From NCBI GenBank assembly GCA_003161205.1, contig PMOU01000384.1, positions 1-8,038 on the forward strand: a DNA stretch of 8,038 bases, given 5' to 3'. Below, one piece after another: positions 5,360 to 8,038 of this stretch. Below the pieces are notes generated by a model. It did no database searches, was not told the DNA's origin, and saw only the letters and a program-made list of their open reading frames with translations. The translations under genes and the position numbers were made by a program. Source of the DNA: Actinomycetota bacterium. GTDB lineage: Bacteria > Actinomycetota > Actinomycetes > Streptosporangiales > Streptosporangiaceae. Within the stretch, counting starts at the first letter, position 1. The number at the start of each line of letters is the position of its first letter.

Positions 5360-6448
5360 TTAGCGCGCGGTGACGCGCAGCCGGGCCCAGGAGTTGTTGA
5401 CGTAGCCCTTGGGGTTCCATACGTGCTCCGGCGATTCGGGCTGGAGGGCGGCCGTCGTATCCCAGGCTCGGACGGTGAGCTGGGTTTCGCCCACGGGCAG
5501 GTCGATGATCGTGCGCCAGTGCCGCCAGGCCCAGGGGCCGGCCTCACGGTCCAGCTCGGCCTGGCGCCAGCGGTGCCCGCCGTCGGCGGAGACGTCCACC
5601 CGGGCGATGCCGCGGTCATCGCCGGCGTAGGCATAGCCGGTTACCTCGGTCGGGCCGGCCCGTAGCACGGAGCGGCCGTCCGGCCGCAGGATGTCGGCAT
5701 TGACGGCGACCGCGCCTAGCGCAAGCCCGACGCCGGGACGGCCCGAACGCGGGTCGGCCTCGGCCGGCAGCAGCCGGTAGACGCGGGCCTGGAAGTAGTT
5801 GCCCGACGGCTGGTCCTGGACGGTGATCTGGTCGACCCACTTGACGCTGCGGGCGCCGATGTAACCGGGCACCAGTACGCGCACCGGGGCACCGTGCATC
5901 GCGGGCAGCGGCTGCCCGTTCATCGCCCAGGCCAGCATGACCTCTCCCGCCAGCGCCTTGGCCAGCGGAATCGAGCCGCCGAACGGCTGCGGCGGATCAG
6001 CGTCCGCGGCCACGTCCGGGGCTCCGAAGGCGACGTGCCCGGCGCCCGGCCGTACCCCGGCGCCGGCCAGCACCCGGGCCAGGCTGACCCCGGTCCACTC
6101 GGCCGTGGAGGTGGCTCCGGGTCCCCAGGGCGCCTCCCCTGGAATGTCCCTGACCTCGATCAGCCCGGCCCGCCGGTTGCCCGCGCACTGCAGGGTGACG
6201 GTCAGCGTCTGCGCCGGGTAGCCGGACTGCAGGTCGGCCAGCGAGAGCTCAAGGGTCCGGGCCACCGCGCCGTCGACCCGCAGCCGCCACGCACCCGGGT
6301 CGATGACCGGGATCGGGCCGTGGTTACGGCCGTAGAACGCGTCCACCGGGGTCAGCATCCGGTCCGCCAGGGCCCCCCGGGGCGGCTCGGCGTTGTAAGG
6401 GTCGGCTTGATGGACGATCATGTCGTCCCGTTTGCCCCACAGTCCCAT
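5360..6448 (-). CDS. Sulfite-oxidase-family molybdopterin enzyme
   Basis: This 362-aa protein has an oxidoreductase molybdopterin-binding domain at ~45-215, with the motif TLQCAGNRR, whose Cys (~88) ligates molybdenum. Further motifs are PWGPGATSTAEWTGV, AMHGAPVRVLVPGYIGARSV and KWVDQI. A Mo-cofactor dimerisation domain follows at ~232-360, ending EHVWNPKGYVNNSWARLRV as in sulfite oxidases. Members oxidise sulfite to sulfate or related sulfur/oxo substrates. No twin-arginine signal or heme domain is visible, so it is probably cytoplasmic; the true substrate and electron acceptor are unknown. The start at ATG 6448 is preferred because GGGGAG lies 6 nt upstream. The in-frame ATG at 6454 abuts that sequence with no spacing. 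It sits 63 bp downstream of glpD on the same strand and may share its transcript. Confidence 0.93.
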   Translation of the reverse strand: MGLWGKRDDMIVHQADPYNAEPPRGALADRMLTPVDAFYGRNHGPIPVIDPGAWRLRVDGAVARTLELSLADLQSGYPAQTLTVTLQCAGNRRAGLIEVRDIPGEAPWGPGATSTAEWTGVSLARVLAGAGVRPGAGHVAFGAPDVAADADPPQPFGGSIPLAKALAGEVMLAWAMNGQPLPAMHGAPVRVLVPGYIGARSVKWVDQITVQDQPSGNYFQARVYRLLPAEADPRSGRPGVGLALGAVAVNADILRPDGRSVLRAGPTEVTGYAYAGDDRGIARVDVSADGGHRWRQAELDREAGPWAWRHWRTIIDLPVGETQLTVRAWDTTAALQPESPEHVWNPKGYVNNSWARLRVTAR

Positions 6449-6454
6449 GATCAT

Positions 6455-6468
6455 CTCCCCGGAGGGAG
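6455..6468 (-). promoter_or_regulatory. Hairpin covering the ribosome binding site of the molybdoenzyme gene
   Basis: On the minus strand, CTCCC-TCCG-GGGAG forms a 5-bp stem with a UNCG-type tetraloop. The GGGGAG that would serve as Shine-Dalgarno for ATG 6448 is the 3' arm. Folding would mask ribosome access, so it may lower or condition translation. There is no evidence of a ligand. Confidence 0.35.
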
Positions 6469-6511
6469 CGTATTCCGCCCGGGGTTCTCGCCGGTAACCG
6501 GGTCAGGGACC

Positions 6512-8038
6512 TCAGGGCAGCGGGACGATGTCGGGCGCGCCGAGCCGGGCGGCTTCGGCGGTGGTGTCGTCGGGTTTGGTCTGCGAGTCGCGCTCGGCCT
6601 GGACCCGCAGCAGATAGTGCTCGATCTCCCGCTGTTTCTGCTCCTCGTCCCAGCCCAGCGGGCCCGCCATCAGGCCGGCCACGGTGGGGGCGGCGGCCAC
6701 GCCGCGGTCCCAGGACTCGATCGAGATCCGGGTGCGCCGGGCCAGCACGTCGTCCAGATGGCGGGCGCCCTCGTGGGTCACTGCGTAGAGCGCCTCGACC
6801 TGCAGGTAGTCATCCGCGCCGGGCAGCGCGGTCGCCAGCGACGGCTCGTCCCGCACCATATCCAGCAGCTCATGCACGCAGGAGCCGTAGCGGTTGAGCA
6901 GGTGCTCGATGCGGGCGACGTGAACGCCGGCGGACACCCCCAGCGCGCGGCGCTGATTCCACAGCGCCCGGTACCCGTCGGCGCCGAGCAACGGCACCTC
7001 GTCGGTGCAGGAATCCGGCACCCGGGCGTCGAGGCCGCGGACCGCCTCGTCCACCGCGTCGGCGGCCATCACCCGGTAGGTGGTGTACTTACCGCCCGCG
7101 ACCACGACCAGGCCGGGCACCGGGTGGCCCACGATGTGCTCGCGCGACAGCTTCGACGTCGACTCGGACTCACCGGACAGCAGCGGCCGCAGCCCGGCGT
7201 AGACGCCTTCGACGTCCTCCCGGGTGAGCGGTGAATTGATGACCGCGTTGACGTGCTCGAGCAGGTAGTCGATGTCGCTGGCGCTAGCGGCCGGGTGGGC
7301 CTTTTCCAGCGACCATTCGGTGTCGGTCGTGCCGATGATCCAGTGCCGTCCCCACGGGATGATGAACAGCACGCTCTTTTCGGTCCGCAGGATGATCCCG
7401 GTGTTGGACTGCAGCCGGTCGCGGGGCACCACCAGGTGGATGCCCTTGGACGCGCGCACGTGGAACTGGCCGCGGGTGTCGGCCAGGGCCTGGGTGTCGT
7501 CGGTCCACACGCCGGTGGCGTTGATGACCTGCTTGGCCCGCACCTCGAACGTCCGCCCGGTCTCCACGTCTTTGACCGTCGCGCCGGACACCCGCTCGCC
7601 TTGCCGCAGGAAGCCGGTGACCTGGGTCCCGTTGGCGGCCAGCGCCCCGAACGACGCGGCGGTGCGCACCAGGGTGAGGGTGTGCCTGGCGTCGTCCACC
7701 TGCGCGTCCGAGTATTGCAGCGCGCCGGTCAGGGAGTCGCTGCGCAGGCAGGGCGCCTCGCGCAGGGCGTGCTTGCGGGACAGGTGCCGGTGGCGCTTCA
7801 GCCCGTGGGCCGTGCCCGAGGTGATGGCCATCGCGTCGTACAGCGCCACCCCGGCCCCCACGTAGGGACGTTCCCAGCCCCGGTGCTGCAGCGGGTAAAG
7901 GAACATCACGGGCCGCACCAGATGCGGGGCGAGCCGGTTGAGCAGCAGGCCCCGCTCGTGCAGGGCTTCCCGGACCAGCCCGAAATCGAGCATCTCCAGG
8001 TAGCGCAGGCCGCCGTGAATGAGCTTGCTCGACCGGCT
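6512..8038 (-). CDS. glpD: Glycerol-3-phosphate dehydrogenase, aerobic (5' end outside window)
   Basis: 508 residues are visible; the frame continues to the window edge, starting SRSSKLIHGGLRYLE. Compared with the usual ~510-585 aa, roughly the first 50-60 residues, including the FAD-binding GxGxxG motif, lie beyond 8038. Motifs in order: SSKLIHGGLRYLE, RPYVGAGVALYD, VINATGVWTDD (FAD domain), SKGIHLVVPRDRL, LFIIPWGRHWIIGTTDTEW, GVYAGLRPLL with the substrate-binding Arg, VVAGGKYTTYRVMA, and then the C-terminal helical domain (~350-480). The enzyme is FAD-dependent, oxidises sn-glycerol-3-phosphate to dihydroxyacetone phosphate and passes electrons to quinone at the membrane surface. It serves glycerol use and lipid turnover. 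No glpK or glpF is in view. The last ~30 residues are a variable charged tail. The gene looks intact where visible. Confidence 0.96.
   Translation of the reverse strand, partial: SRSSKLIHGGLRYLEMLDFGLVREALHERGLLLNRLAPHLVRPVMFLYPLQHRGWERPYVGAGVALYDAMAITSGTAHGLKRHRHLSRKHALREAPCLRSDSLTGALQYSDAQVDDARHTLTLVRTAASFGALAANGTQVTGFLRQGERVSGATVKDVETGRTFEVRAKQVINATGVWTDDTQALADTRGQFHVRASKGIHLVVPRDRLQSNTGIILRTEKSVLFIIPWGRHWIIGTTDTEWSLEKAHPAASASDIDYLLEHVNAVINSPLTREDVEGVYAGLRPLLSGESESTSKLSREHIVGHPVPGLVVVAGGKYTTYRVMAADAVDEAVRGLDARVPDSCTDEVPLLGADGYRALWNQRRALGVSAGVHVARIEHLLNRYGSCVHELLDMVRDEPSLATALPGADDYLQVEALYAVTHEGARHLDDVLARRTRISIESWDRGVAAAPTVAGLMAGPLGWDEEQKQREIEHYLLRVQAERDSQTKPDDTTAEAARLGAPDIVPLP

Noticed and set aside
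4801..5634. Minus-strand open frame (277 codons) across the intergenic gap
   Set aside because: It overlaps the 3' part of the molybdoenzyme gene in another frame and is Pro/Thr/Ser-rich at that end, with no recognisable domain.
5894..7234. Long plus-strand open frame (446 codons)
   Set aside because: It is the antisense shadow of the sulfite-oxidase-family gene and glpD, which have clear family motifs in the other strand. Its translation is Gly/His/Arg/Gln-rich without motifs.
1..8038. CRISPR array, IS element or transposase
   Set aside because: No regularly spaced repeats, no paired terminal inverted repeats flanking a transposase, and no transposase or integrase motif in any frame.

Overview
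The base composition is strongly GC-rich, and real genes carry G or C at most third codon positions. The window holds a bacterial initiator tRNA with an encoded CCA, GAF-ANTAR proteins and a GAF-SpoIIE phosphatase. Together these point to a high-GC actinobacterium. I cannot name a genus from the sequence alone.

Left edge (1-860): an intact initiator tRNA-fMet with a strong hairpin behind it is followed by a small gene graveyard. A truncated HTH-type antitoxin reads backwards into the tRNA. The last ~30 codons of its HigB-like toxin follow, broken by an in-frame TGA. Back-to-back with these lies a 5'-truncated aldo/keto reductase, also broken by a TGA. The toxin and reductase relics meet within about 10 bp, so the site looks like an old deletion or rearrangement junction beside a tRNA gene.

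Centre-left (860-1651): about 310 bp without a gene leads to two small, translationally overlapping plus-strand genes of unknown function (86 and 74 aa).

Centre (1683-4671, minus strand): a compact signalling cluster. A GAF-SpoIIE (PP2C-type) phosphatase is followed after 94 bp by two GAF-ANTAR proteins that overlap each other by ATGA. SpoIIE phosphatases usually act on anti-sigma-factor antagonists. ANTAR domains usually bind paired RNA hairpins and prevent termination. The cluster may therefore join partner-switching control of transcription initiation to RNA-level antitermination, with three GAF sensor domains as inputs. This link is inferred from gene order.

Intergenic 4672-5359: no gene I can defend, but several clear inverted repeats and an AT-richer stretch just upstream of the phosphatase gene.

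Right (5360-8038, minus strand): a sulfite-oxidase-family molybdopterin enzyme without an export signal lies 63 bp downstream of glpD (aerobic glycerol-3-phosphate dehydrogenase), whose N-terminus is cut off by the window edge.
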